From contig JAIOPW010000018.1 in the NCBI GenBank assembly GCA_021413665.1, forward strand, positions 1 through 5,501: 5,501 bases of DNA, in the 5' to 3' direction. The translations under genes and the position numbers were made by a program. The notes beneath the pieces are model-generated. The model had not been told where the DNA came from and searched no databases. It saw nothing but the letters and a program-made list of their open reading frames with translations. Numbering within the stretch: the stretch's first letter is position 1; each line of letters starts with the position of its first letter. Source of the stretch: Rhodocyclales bacterium (GTDB lineage: Bacteria > Pseudomonadota > Gammaproteobacteria > Burkholderiales > Rhodocyclaceae). Below are positions 1 through 5,501 of this stretch, in pieces.

Positions 1-1116
1 CGCCTGGCGGTGAAGGGCGAGAACCTGCGCCTGCCGGCGGCGAAGCTGGAAGGCGAGGCGGAATTCGGCGCGGCCTTGCAGGGATTGGCCGATGCGATCG
101 CGGAACTCGGGCGGCACCTCGAATCCCAGGCCGATCGCGGCGAGGGCCTGGCCAACTGCCTGCGCCGCGCGCAGGAGGTGGCACAGGGCCTCAAGCGCTG
201 GCGCCGGGGAGCGGCGGATCTCGAAGTCTCGGGCGGCGATGATGTCGTCAAATGGGTCGAGGTCTATTCGCAGGCGATGTCGTTGAACCTGACGCCGCTC
301 GACATCGCGCCGATCTTCCAGCGCCAGATGGAAGGCCATCCGCGCGCCTGGATTTTCACCTCGGCGACGCTGGCGGTGGGCAGCAACTTTTCGCACTACT
401 GCGGCGAGCTCGGGCTGGCCGAAGCAGATACGGCGGTGTGGGGCAGCCCCTTCGATTACGAAAAGAATGCGTTGCTCTATTCGCCGCAGGGCATGCCCGA
501 TCCGAATAGCGCGATGTACCAGGAAGCCGTGGCGGAAGCCGCCTGGCCCGCGATCCGCGCTTCGGGCGGCCGCGCCTTCGTGCTGTGCACGTCCTTGCGG
601 GCGATGCGCCGCATCCGCGAACTGCTGCAGGAAAAACTCGCCGCCGAAGGACTTGATCTGCCGCTGCTGATGCAGGGCGAAGGCTCGCGCACGGAACTGC
701 TGGAGCGCTTCCGCTATCTGGGCAATGCGATCCTGGTCGCCAGCCAGAGTTTCTGGGAGGGTGTCGATGTGCGCGGCGAGGCCTTGTCGCTGGTGGTGAT
801 CGACAAGCTGCCCTTCGCGCCGCCGGACGACCCGGTGCTCTCGGCGCGCATCGACCGGCTGCGCGCGGCGGGGCGCAACCCTTTCATGGAATACCAGCTG
901 CCGCGCGCGGTAATCAGCATGAAGCAGGGCGCGGGCCGGCTGATCCGCGACGAGGATGATCGCGGCGTGCTGATGATCTGCGACCCGCGCATGCTTGGAA
1001 AGCCTTACGGCAAATCCATCTGGCGCTCGCTGCCGCCGATGCGGCGCACGCGCGACGCAGCAGAGGTCGATAACTTCTTCCTGCGCGCGCTGCCGGTAGA
1101 ATTGCCGCATGAGTGA
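1..1116 (+). CDS. DinG/YoaA-family ATP-dependent DNA helicase, C-terminal part (5' end cut by window edge)
   Basis: Seen: the frame is open from base 1 and gives 371 residues to a TGA at 1114-1116. The start lies upstream of the window, so the GTG at 10 should not be taken as a start. The sequence carries the second-half motifs of the XPD/DinG-type superfamily 2 helicases: FTSATL (355-372), SFWEGVD (748-768, motif V-like), the following VVIDKLPFAPPDDPV stretch, and QGAGRLIR with its arginine finger region (925-948, motif VI). The Walker A, DEAH box and iron-sulfur cysteines expected in this family would lie upstream and cannot be checked. Known of the family: 5'-3' helicases, usually with a 4Fe-4S cluster, that act on damaged or structured DNA (R-loops, stalled forks). 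Whether it is DinG or the shorter paralogue YoaA cannot be decided from this half, so no symbol is given. Its last 8 bases overlap the next gene, suggesting cotranscription and translational coupling. Confidence 0.93.
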   Translation, partial: RLAVKGENLRLPAAKLEGEAEFGAALQGLADAIAELGRHLESQADRGEGLANCLRRAQEVAQGLKRWRRGAADLEVSGGDDVVKWVEVYSQAMSLNLTPLDIAPIFQRQMEGHPRAWIFTSATLAVGSNFSHYCGELGLAEADTAVWGSPFDYEKNALLYSPQGMPDPNSAMYQEAVAEAAWPAIRASGGRAFVLCTSLRAMRRIRELLQEKLAAEGLDLPLLMQGEGSRTELLERFRYLGNAILVASQSFWEGVDVRGEALSLVVIDKLPFAPPDDPVLSARIDRLRAAGRNPFMEYQLPRAVISMKQGAGRLIRDEDDRGVLMICDPRMLGKPYGKSIWRSLPPMRRTRDAAEVDNFFLRALPVELPHE

Positions 1117-2449
1117 CCACGACAGCATCGAACTGGCGGATCGGCTGAATGCCGGTTGCCAGTGCGTCTCGCTCGACCGCGCGGGGCTGGAGGCAGAGTT
1201 GGAGCGTGTCAGCCCCGGCTTTCACGCCGAGGTGATGGCGGGGCGGCCGCACCTGTTCTCGGATTCGGTGGCCTTCGTCAGCGCCGAGCACGTGCAGCGC
1301 ATGGCGCGCCTGGTCGCCGCCGTCGAGCGCGTCGTCGCGCTGCCCGCGTATCGCGCGCATGTGCTGGCCTGGGCGCCGGAGAGCGCGCGGCATCGCTGTG
1401 CAGCGCCGGGCGTGTTTCTCGGCTACGACTTTCACCTCGGTGCCAGCGGACCGCAGCTCATCGAGATCAACACCAATGCCGGCGGCGGCCTGCTCAACGC
1501 GCTGCTGGCAAGGGCGCAGAAGGCCTGCTGCGACGACGTCGAAGCGCTGCTTCCCGGCGATCTCGGTTCCGAAACGCCGGAACACCTGTTCCTCGAAATG
1601 TTCCGCGCCGAGTGGCGCGCCTTCGCCGCCGCCGTTGCCACGAGAGTCGGCGCCGGCAATACGGCGCAACGAGCCCCCCTCGGGGACGTGCCGACGCGCA
1701 TCGCGATCGTCGACGAAGCGCCGCTGACGCAATACCTTTATCCCGAATTCGTGCTGTTCCAGCGCCTGTTCGAGCATGCCGGCATCGCCGCGGTGATCTG
1801 CGATCCGCAGGAACTGGCCCTGCGCGACGGCGCCCTGTGGCATGGCAGCGAGCGCATCGACCTGGTCTACAACCGGCTCACCGACTTCGCCCTGGACGCG
1901 CCGGCCAATGCGGTCCTGCGCGAAGCGTGGCTCACCGACGCGGCGCTGATCACGCCGCATCCGCGGGCGCACGCCCTGTACGCCGACAAGCGCAACCTGG
2001 TGGCGCTGTCGGATGACGCGCTGCTGGCCGACTGGGGCGTCGATGCCGAAACGCGCGCCACGCTGGCGAACAAGATTCCGCATACCGAACTGGTCATGCC
2101 GGAACACGCCGACGATTTGTGGGCGCGGCGCAAGCAACTCTTCTTCAAGCCCGCCGCGGGTTACGGCTCCAAGGCTGCCTATCGCGGCGACAAGGTCACC
2201 AAGCGCGTGTTCGAGGAAATCATGGCCGGCAGCTACATCGCCCAGGCGCTGGTGCCGCCGTCCTCGCGCACCCTGCAAGTGGATGCGGCGCCGGTGGAAC
2301 TCAAGCTCGACCTGCGCAACTATGTCCATGCCGGCCATGTCCAATTGATCGCCGCGCGCCTGTGGCAGGGGCAGACCACCAATTTCCGCACGCCGGGCGG
2401 CGGCTTCGCGCCGGTGCTGACCGTACCTTCGCTACAGGTTCCTTCATGA
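1109..2449 (+). CDS. Uncharacterised ATP-grasp-like protein, possible carboxylate-amine/thiol ligase
   Basis: A 446-residue protein that I do not recognise by name. Seen: an N-terminal half with QLIEINTNAGG (116-126) and DLVYNRLTDF (251-260), DKRNL (293-297), then a C-terminal part resembling an ATP-grasp nucleotide site: LFFKP (344-348), a glycine-rich GYGSK loop (351-355), the hinge-like YIAQALVPP (376-384), and ELKLDLRNYV (397-406) followed by AARLWQGQTTNFRTPGGG (415-432). Known: ATP-grasp enzymes use such lysine, Gly-loop and acidic/Asn elements to make acyl-phosphates that are attacked by an amine or thiol. The arrangement recalls glutathionylspermidine-synthase-like or circularly permuted ATP-grasp proteins. 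That assignment is inference, and the substrate is unknown. No signal peptide or membrane segment is visible, so it is probably cytoplasmic. The ATG at 1109 overlaps the helicase stop by 8 bases, and the TGA at 2447 overlaps the mobB ATG by 4, so it is coupled on both sides. Residues 177-193 look like a variable linker. Confidence 0.85.
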   Translation: MSDHDSIELADRLNAGCQCVSLDRAGLEAELERVSPGFHAEVMAGRPHLFSDSVAFVSAEHVQRMARLVAAVERVVALPAYRAHVLAWAPESARHRCAAPGVFLGYDFHLGASGPQLIEINTNAGGGLLNALLARAQKACCDDVEALLPGDLGSETPEHLFLEMFRAEWRAFAAAVATRVGAGNTAQRAPLGDVPTRIAIVDEAPLTQYLYPEFVLFQRLFEHAGIAAVICDPQELALRDGALWHGSERIDLVYNRLTDFALDAPANAVLREAWLTDAALITPHPRAHALYADKRNLVALSDDALLADWGVDAETRATLANKIPHTELVMPEHADDLWARRKQLFFKPAAGYGSKAAYRGDKVTKRVFEEIMAGSYIAQALVPPSSRTLQVDAAPVELKLDLRNYVHAGHVQLIAARLWQGQTTNFRTPGGGFAPVLTVPSLQVPS

Positions 2450-2961
2450 AAGTCTTCGGTCTCGCCGGCTGGTCCGGCTCGGGCAAGACCACGCTGCTGG
2501 AAGAACTGATTCCGCGCCTGACGGCGGCGGGCCTTCGCGTCTCGCTGATCAAGCACGCCCACCATCGCTTCGACATCGACCATCCGGGCAAGGATTCCTA
2601 TCGCCTGCGCGAGGCCGGCTGTTCGGAAGTGCTGCTGATTTCCGACCAGCGCTGGGTGTTGATGCACGAGTTGCGCGGCGCGCCGGAGCCCTCGCTGGAC
2701 GAGCAGATCGCGCGCTTTTCCGAGTGTGACCTGGTGCTGGTCGAAGGCTTCAAGCAGACGCCGATCCCGAAGCTGGAAGTGCATCGGCCCTCGGTAGGCA
2801 AGCCGCTGATCGCCGGCAGCGGCGTCGAGACCATCGTCGCCGTGGCGACCGACGAGCCCGCCGCGGTCGCCGGGCTGACCGGCCTGCCGATACTGGCGCT
2901 CAACGACCGCGATGCCATCGCGGATTTCATCCTTCGCCACCTGGGATTCAAACATGCTTGA
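2446..2961 (+). CDS. mobB: Molybdopterin-guanine dinucleotide biosynthesis protein MobB
   Basis: A 171-residue P-loop GTPase-like protein of the usual MobB length. Seen: Walker A GWSGSGKTT (8-16) straight after the first beta strand, SLIKHAHH (33-40), the family-typical DHPGKDSYRLREAG (45-58), a Walker B-like strand DLVLVEGFK (95-103) and KLEVHR (109-114). Known: MobB binds GTP and assists MobA, which joins GMP to Mo-molybdopterin to make the guanine dinucleotide cofactor used by DMSO-reductase-family enzymes such as nitrate reductase and formate dehydrogenase. MobB is not essential in E. coli. The ATG at 2446 is chosen because Walker A then sits at the expected distance from the N-terminus. 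A longer reading in the same frame from 2119 would overlap the ATP-grasp gene by hundreds of bases and is an artefact. A weak ribosome-binding match (ACAGG, 2434-2438) precedes the start. No mobA lies in the window. Confidence 0.95.
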   Translation: MKVFGLAGWSGSGKTTLLEELIPRLTAAGLRVSLIKHAHHRFDIDHPGKDSYRLREAGCSEVLLISDQRWVLMHELRGAPEPSLDEQIARFSECDLVLVEGFKQTPIPKLEVHRPSVGKPLIAGSGVETIVAVATDEPAAVAGLTGLPILALNDRDAIADFILRHLGFKHA

Positions 2962-4162
2962 TTTCGAAGACGCGCTGGCGCGACTGCTGGCCGGTGCGAA
3001 CCCGGTGCGCGAGACGCAGATGGTGCCGACGCAAGAGACGGCGGGACGGATCCTCGCGCAGGGACTGCGTTCGGCCATCGACGTGCCGCCGCTGGACAAC
3101 ACCTCGATGGACGGTTACGCGGTGCGCTGCACCGATGTGACGACGCCGGGCGCGCAACTGCTCGTGGCCCAGCGCATCGCGGCCGGCAGCGTCGGCCACG
3201 TGCTGGCGGCCGGCACCGCGGCGCGCATCTTCACCGGCGCGCCGCTGCCGGCCGGAGCCGATGCGGTGGTGATGCAGGAACTGTGCGCCGTGGATGGCGA
3301 CCGGGTGACGGTGAACCATGTGCCGCGTTCCGGTGAATGGATCCGCCGTCGCGGCGAGGACATCGCGGCCGGCGCCGAAGTGCTGGCGGCGGGAACCCGC
3401 TTGTCGGCGGCCCATGTCGGCGTCGCTGCCTCGGTCGGTGCGGCGCGGCTGGAGGTATTCCGCCGCCTGCGCGTGGCGCTGTTCTCGACCGGTGACGAAC
3501 TGTCCATGCCCGGCGAACCGCTCAAGCCGGGCGGCATCTACAACTCGAATCGCTACACGCTGCGCGCCCTGCTCGAAGGACTTGGCTGCGAGGTGGCGGA
3601 TCTCGGCATCGTGCCCGACTCGCGCGATGCCACGCGCGCCGCCTTGCGCGAGGCGGCGGCCGGCAACGATTTGATCCTGACCAGCGGCGGCGTCTCGGTG
3701 GGCGAGGAAGACCACGTCAAGCCCGCGGTCGAGGCGGAAGGAGCGCTGGACTTGTGGAAGATCGCCATCAAGCCGGGCAAGCCGCTGGCCTTCGGCTCGG
3801 TGCGCCGCAAAGTCGGCGCCGACGGTGTGGCGGCCTTCATCGGCTTGCCCGGCAATCCGGTATCGAGCTTCGTCACCTTCCTCATGCTGGTGCGGCCCTT
3901 CATCCTCAAGGCGCAGGGCGACTCGAAACTGAAGCCCCACGCGCGCGGGATGCAGGCGGATTTCGCCTGCCCCGGGGACCCGCGCCGCGAATTCCTGCGC
4001 GCCCGGATCAATGCCGAGGGCGGCCTGGACCTGTTCGCCAACCAGAGTTCCGGCGTGCTGACGTCCTGCACCTGGGCCGACGGCCTGATCGACAATCCGC
4101 CACGACACGCCATCGAGCGTGGCGACACGGTGCGTTTCCTGCCGTTTTCCGAACTGCTATAG
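2954..4162 (+). CDS. moeA: Molybdopterin molybdenumtransferase MoeA
   Basis: 402 residues, close to the roughly 410 of E. coli MoeA. Role: inserts molybdate-derived molybdenum into the dithiolene of (adenylylated) molybdopterin, in the cytoplasm. Seen: domain signatures in the family order, DNTSMDGYAV (48-57), IFTGAPLPAGADAVVMQE (92-109), GEDIAAGAEV (134-143), LFSTGDEL (176-183), NSNRYTL (197-203), LTSGGVSVGEEDHVK (242-256), KPGKPLAFG (273-281) and GLPGNPVSSFVTF (297-309), ending in the small C-terminal domain IV. All conserved acidic residues that I know from the family's active-site motifs appear present. The ATG at 2954 is preferred: it gives the typical MLDFEDALARLL opening, has a TGGGA ribosome-binding match at 2942-2946 and overlaps the mobB stop by 8 bases. 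An in-frame ATG at 2912 adds 14 non-family residues inside mobB. The gene is followed by the repeat-bearing gap before moaD. Confidence 0.97.
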   Translation: MLDFEDALARLLAGANPVRETQMVPTQETAGRILAQGLRSAIDVPPLDNTSMDGYAVRCTDVTTPGAQLLVAQRIAAGSVGHVLAAGTAARIFTGAPLPAGADAVVMQELCAVDGDRVTVNHVPRSGEWIRRRGEDIAAGAEVLAAGTRLSAAHVGVAASVGAARLEVFRRLRVALFSTGDELSMPGEPLKPGGIYNSNRYTLRALLEGLGCEVADLGIVPDSRDATRAALREAAAGNDLILTSGGVSVGEEDHVKPAVEAEGALDLWKIAIKPGKPLAFGSVRRKVGADGVAAFIGLPGNPVSSFVTFLMLVRPFILKAQGDSKLKPHARGMQADFACPGDPRREFLRARINAEGGLDLFANQSSGVLTSCTWADGLIDNPPRHAIERGDTVRFLPFSELL

Positions 4163-4172
4163 TCGCGGCGGG

Positions 4173-4240
4173 GTCATCCCGGCGGAGGCCGGGATCCAGC
4201 GATTGCAGAATTCCTGGATTCCCGCGTTGGCGGGAATGAC
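4173..4240. repeat. Pair of inverted REP-like palindromic repeat units
   Basis: Two 27-base units face each other in the 109-base moeA-moaD gap. The left unit is 4173-4199 (begins GTCATCCCGG, ends ATCCAG). The right unit is 4214-4240 (begins CTGGATTCCC, ends GAATGAC). They are separated by 14 bases. Each unit holds its own perfect 8-bp stem with a 4-base loop: 4176-4183 with 4188-4195, and 4218-4225 with 4230-4237. Compared in the same orientation the units match at 20 of 27 positions. Three differences fall in the loop, and the other four form two stem pairs that both changed together. The GTCATTCCCGC...GCGGGAATCCAG type of repeat is, as far as I know, dispersed in many proteobacterial genomes, and such units are often paired head to head like BIMEs. 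No T-run follows either hairpin, so this is not a classical terminator. It may affect mRNA 3'-end stability of the upstream unit; that is inference. Confidence 0.85.
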
Positions 4241-4271
4241 GAGTTTGAAATCCTTGGGTTCCATTCAGCCA

Positions 4272-4526
4272 ATGAACGTCAAAGTCCTTTTCTTTGCCAA
4301 CCTGCGCGAGACCCTGGGCGTGGCTTCGGATACGGTGCGCCTGCCGCCCGGCATCGACACCGCCGGCGCGCTGCGCGACATGATCGCCGCTCGCGGCGAA
4401 CCCTGGTCGGCGCTGGTGACGACGAAGAATTTGCGCGTGGCGGTAAACCAGCAGATGGTCGGTCCGGATGCGCCGGTGAAGGCCGGCGATGAGGTGGCTT
4501 TCTTCCCACCGGTCACGGGCGGCTGA
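4272..4526 (+). CDS. moaD: Molybdopterin synthase small (sulfur carrier) subunit MoaD
   Basis: 84 residues with the ubiquitin-like beta-grasp pattern of MoaD: VKVLFFANLRETLG at the N-terminus (3-16), a central helix GALRDMIAARG (32-42), NLRVAVNQQMV (53-63), and GDEVAFFPPVTGG (72-84) ending in the obligatory double glycine. Known: the terminal glycine is adenylylated by MoeB, receives sulfur as a thiocarboxylate, and donates it within the MoaD-MoaE complex to convert cPMP to molybdopterin. The ATG at 4272 is chosen because it gives the family-typical MNVKVLFFA start. The same frame is open back to an ATG at 4119, but that reading would overlap the moeA end and run through the palindromic repeats. 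No good Shine-Dalgarno sequence is visible before 4272, which is odd for a gene with a free 5' side. The moaE start follows after a single base, so the two subunits should be made together. Confidence 0.95.
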   Translation: MNVKVLFFANLRETLGVASDTVRLPPGIDTAGALRDMIAARGEPWSALVTTKNLRVAVNQQMVGPDAPVKAGDEVAFFPPVTGG

Positions 4527-4527
4527 G

Positions 4528-5007
4528 ATGACGGTCAGCGTCCAGGAAGCCGACTTCGATTCCGGTGCCGAGATCGCGGCGCTGTCGGCCGGACGCGAGG
4601 ACGTCGGCGCGGTGGCCAGTTTCGTCGGCCTGGTGCGGGCCGACAAGGGCGCCGGGGCGGGAGTCGGCGCCGGCGAGACGGCGGTGCGGGCCATGACGCT
4701 GGAACACTATCCGGGCATGACCGAAAAGGCGTTGCAGGCCATTGTCGAGGAGGCGCACGGACGCTGGGATTTCTTTGATGCGCGCGTGATCCATCGTGTC
4801 GGCCGCCTGTTGCCCGGCGAACGCATCGTGTTCGTCGCGGTCGCCTCGTCGCATCGCGGCGAGGCCTTCGCCGCCTGCGAGTTCATCATGGACTACCTGA
4901 AAACGCGGGCGCCCTTCTGGAAGAAGGAGGAAACGCCGCAGGGTGGACATTGGGTCGATGCCCGCGAGAGCGACGACCACGCCGCCGGGCGCTGGAAAAA
5001 GGAATAG
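4528..5007 (+). CDS. moaE: Molybdopterin synthase catalytic (large) subunit MoaE
   Basis: 159 residues, slightly longer than the 150 of E. coli MoaE. Role: catalytic subunit of molybdopterin synthase, a heterotetramer with MoaD that adds two sulfurs to cPMP. Seen: GAVASFVGLVR (27-37) with the conserved arginine, MTLEHYPGMTEKAL (56-69), HRVGRLLPGE (89-98), VASSHRGEAFAACEFIMDYL (105-124) with the conserved His-Arg, and KTRAPFWKKE (125-134). Lys125 and Lys132 align with the catalytic Lys119 and Lys126 of the E. coli protein by a shift of six residues. Odd: a Gly/Ala-rich stretch KGAGAGVGAGET (40-51) lengthens the loop between the VR motif and LEHYPGM by roughly eight residues, accounting for most of the extra length. 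The ATG at 4528 lies one base after the moaD stop. This is the last + strand gene and is followed by a strong hairpin terminator. Confidence 0.97.
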   Translation: MTVSVQEADFDSGAEIAALSAGREDVGAVASFVGLVRADKGAGAGVGAGETAVRAMTLEHYPGMTEKALQAIVEEAHGRWDFFDARVIHRVGRLLPGERIVFVAVASSHRGEAFAACEFIMDYLKTRAPFWKKEETPQGGHWVDARESDDHAAGRWKKE

Positions 5008-5043
5008 TCCCCTGGATACCGTCCCCGCTTTGCGTGTGGACGT

Positions 5044-5081
5044 AAAAACGGCTGGGCGCCTGCGCGCCCAGCCGTTTTTTT
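5044..5081. terminator. Bidirectional rho-independent terminator between moaE and the phasin gene
   Basis: A perfect 11-bp GC-rich stem (5049-5059 with 5064-5074) with loop CTGC is flanked by AAAAA (5044-5048) on the left and seven T (5075-5081) on the right. The + strand transcript therefore ends hairpin plus U-run, and the - strand transcript does the same using the A-tract. The A and T tracts can also pair, extending the stem to 16 bp. It lies 36 bases after the moaE stop and 12 bases beyond the phasin stop, as expected for a terminator shared by convergent genes. Confidence 0.93.
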
Positions 5082-5093
5082 GCTTCCCGACGC

Positions 5094-5501
5094 TTACTTG
5101 CGCTTGGCGCCTGTCGACTTCTTGACGGCTTCGCCGACGCTGCCCATGGCGGCGGTGGAGGCCTTCGTAATTTGCTCGAAAGCCGAGTTGGCCGTGGCGA
5201 TCGCCTGCTGGAAGGATTCCATCATGTTCGGCGTCTGACCCGGCAGGCTCTTCATGAAGGTCTGCATCGATTCGGACATGTCCTGGCTGCCGGAGGCCAA
5301 TTGCTCGGTTACCAGGCGGGCGAATTCGGCCCGCGCAGAATTGCTGATCTCGGCGATCTTCTGCGCCGCCGCGACCATGCGCTGGGTGGTTTCCTGGGCG
5401 TACTGGGTACGCAACTGCATCATCACCATCGGATCCTGCGCGCCGGACTGGGCCTTGGCGTTTTCCACGCCGCTCTGGAACATCTCCTTGGCCAGTTCGG
5501 A
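5094..5501 (-). CDS. Phasin family protein (PHA granule-associated), N-terminus cut by window edge
   Basis: The frame is open from the right edge (5501) to a TAA at 5094-5096, giving 135 residues. The ATG at 5481-5483 is internal, since coding of SELAKE continues upstream. Seen: an Ala/Gln/Met-rich, cysteine-free, helix-forming sequence with no catalytic motif. It has the layout I know from phasin family 2: a QDPMVMMQLRTQYAQETTQRM segment corresponding to the usual DP..L..LQ region, then AEISNSARAEFARLVTEQL, then a Pro/Gly break (SLPGQTPNM), then SFQQAIATANSAFEQITKAS, and a lysine-rich tail ending GAKRK. Known: phasins coat polyhydroxyalkanoate granules and control granule number and size through amphipathic helices. 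Paralogues are common, so no phaP symbol is assigned. It is convergent to the Moco genes and functionally unrelated to them. Its promoter is outside the window. Confidence 0.88.
   Translation of the reverse strand, partial: SELAKEMFQSGVENAKAQSGAQDPMVMMQLRTQYAQETTQRMVAAAQKIAEISNSARAEFARLVTEQLASGSQDMSESMQTFMKSLPGQTPNMMESFQQAIATANSAFEQITKASTAAMGSVGEAVKKSTGAKRK

Noticed and set aside
914..2344. Long open frame on the - strand (476 codons) antisense to the ATP-grasp gene and the helicase end
   Set aside because: It is rich in Arg, Ala, Gly, Gln and His with no recognisable domain, typical of the antisense shadow of a GC-rich gene. The + strand genes beneath carry clear family motifs.
2912..2953. 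Upstream in-frame ATG for moeA at 2912
   Set aside because: It adds 14 residues unlike the family and lies deep inside mobB. The ATG at 2954 has a ribosome-binding match and the typical MoeA opening.
2948..4108. Long - strand open frame (386 codons) opposite moeA
   Set aside because: It covers a confident moeA, has shadow-type composition (Arg, His, Gly, Ala, Gln) and no motif.
4173..4240. Reading the moeA-moaD hairpins as a CRISPR fragment, Moco riboswitch or rho-independent terminator
   Set aside because: There are only two inverted units with a 14-base spacer, so it is not an array. No T-run follows. The simple hairpins do not resemble the multi-helix Moco motif, and the sequence matches a dispersed REP-type palindrome.
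4119..4271. Possible N-terminal extension of MoaD from the ATG at 4119
   Set aside because: It would overlap the moeA end and translate the palindromic repeats. MoaD is about 80 residues long in the family, and the start at 4272 gives the expected N-terminus.
4943..5125. Small + strand open frame of 60 codons across the moaE end and terminator
   Set aside because: It runs through the terminator hairpin and into the convergent phasin gene in another frame, with no family resemblance.

Overview
The window reads as chromosomal DNA of a GC-rich Betaproteobacterium. A Rhodocyclales-like organism (Azoarcus, Thauera or Dechloromonas relatives) is my best guess, but this is inferred only from the high GC content, the protein style and a phasin of the polyhydroxyalkanoate (PHA) granule type. 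It is almost fully coding. Six genes run on the + strand and one converges on them from the right edge on the - strand.

Left part (1-2449): the C-terminal part of a DinG/YoaA-family DNA helicase, cut by the left edge. It overlaps by 8 bases a 446-residue protein that I read as an uncharacterised ATP-grasp-type enzyme. Middle and right (2446-5007): a molybdenum cofactor (Moco) block, mobB-moeA-moaD-moaE. MoaD and MoaE together form molybdopterin synthase, which puts the dithiolene sulfurs into the precursor cPMP. MoeA inserts molybdenum. MobB is a GTP-binding accessory factor of the later nucleotide-attachment step. The first four genes of the window are joined by overlaps of 8, 4 and 8 bases, so helicase, ATP-grasp protein, mobB and moeA look like one translationally coupled unit.

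Between moeA and moaD there is a 109-base gap, the only one inside the + strand run. It is mostly filled by two inverted 27-base palindromic repeat units of REP type. Their stem differences are all compensatory, so base pairing rather than sequence appears to be conserved. moaD and moaE are then separated by a single base.

Right end (5008-5501): a strong hairpin with an A-tract on one side and a T-tract on the other lies between moaE and the convergent phasin gene, and should terminate transcription from both directions. The phasin is cut by the right edge.

I found no tRNA, rRNA, CRISPR array, insertion sequence or convincing promoter. The least explained items are the ATP-grasp-like protein inside the helicase/Moco unit and the covarying repeat pair.
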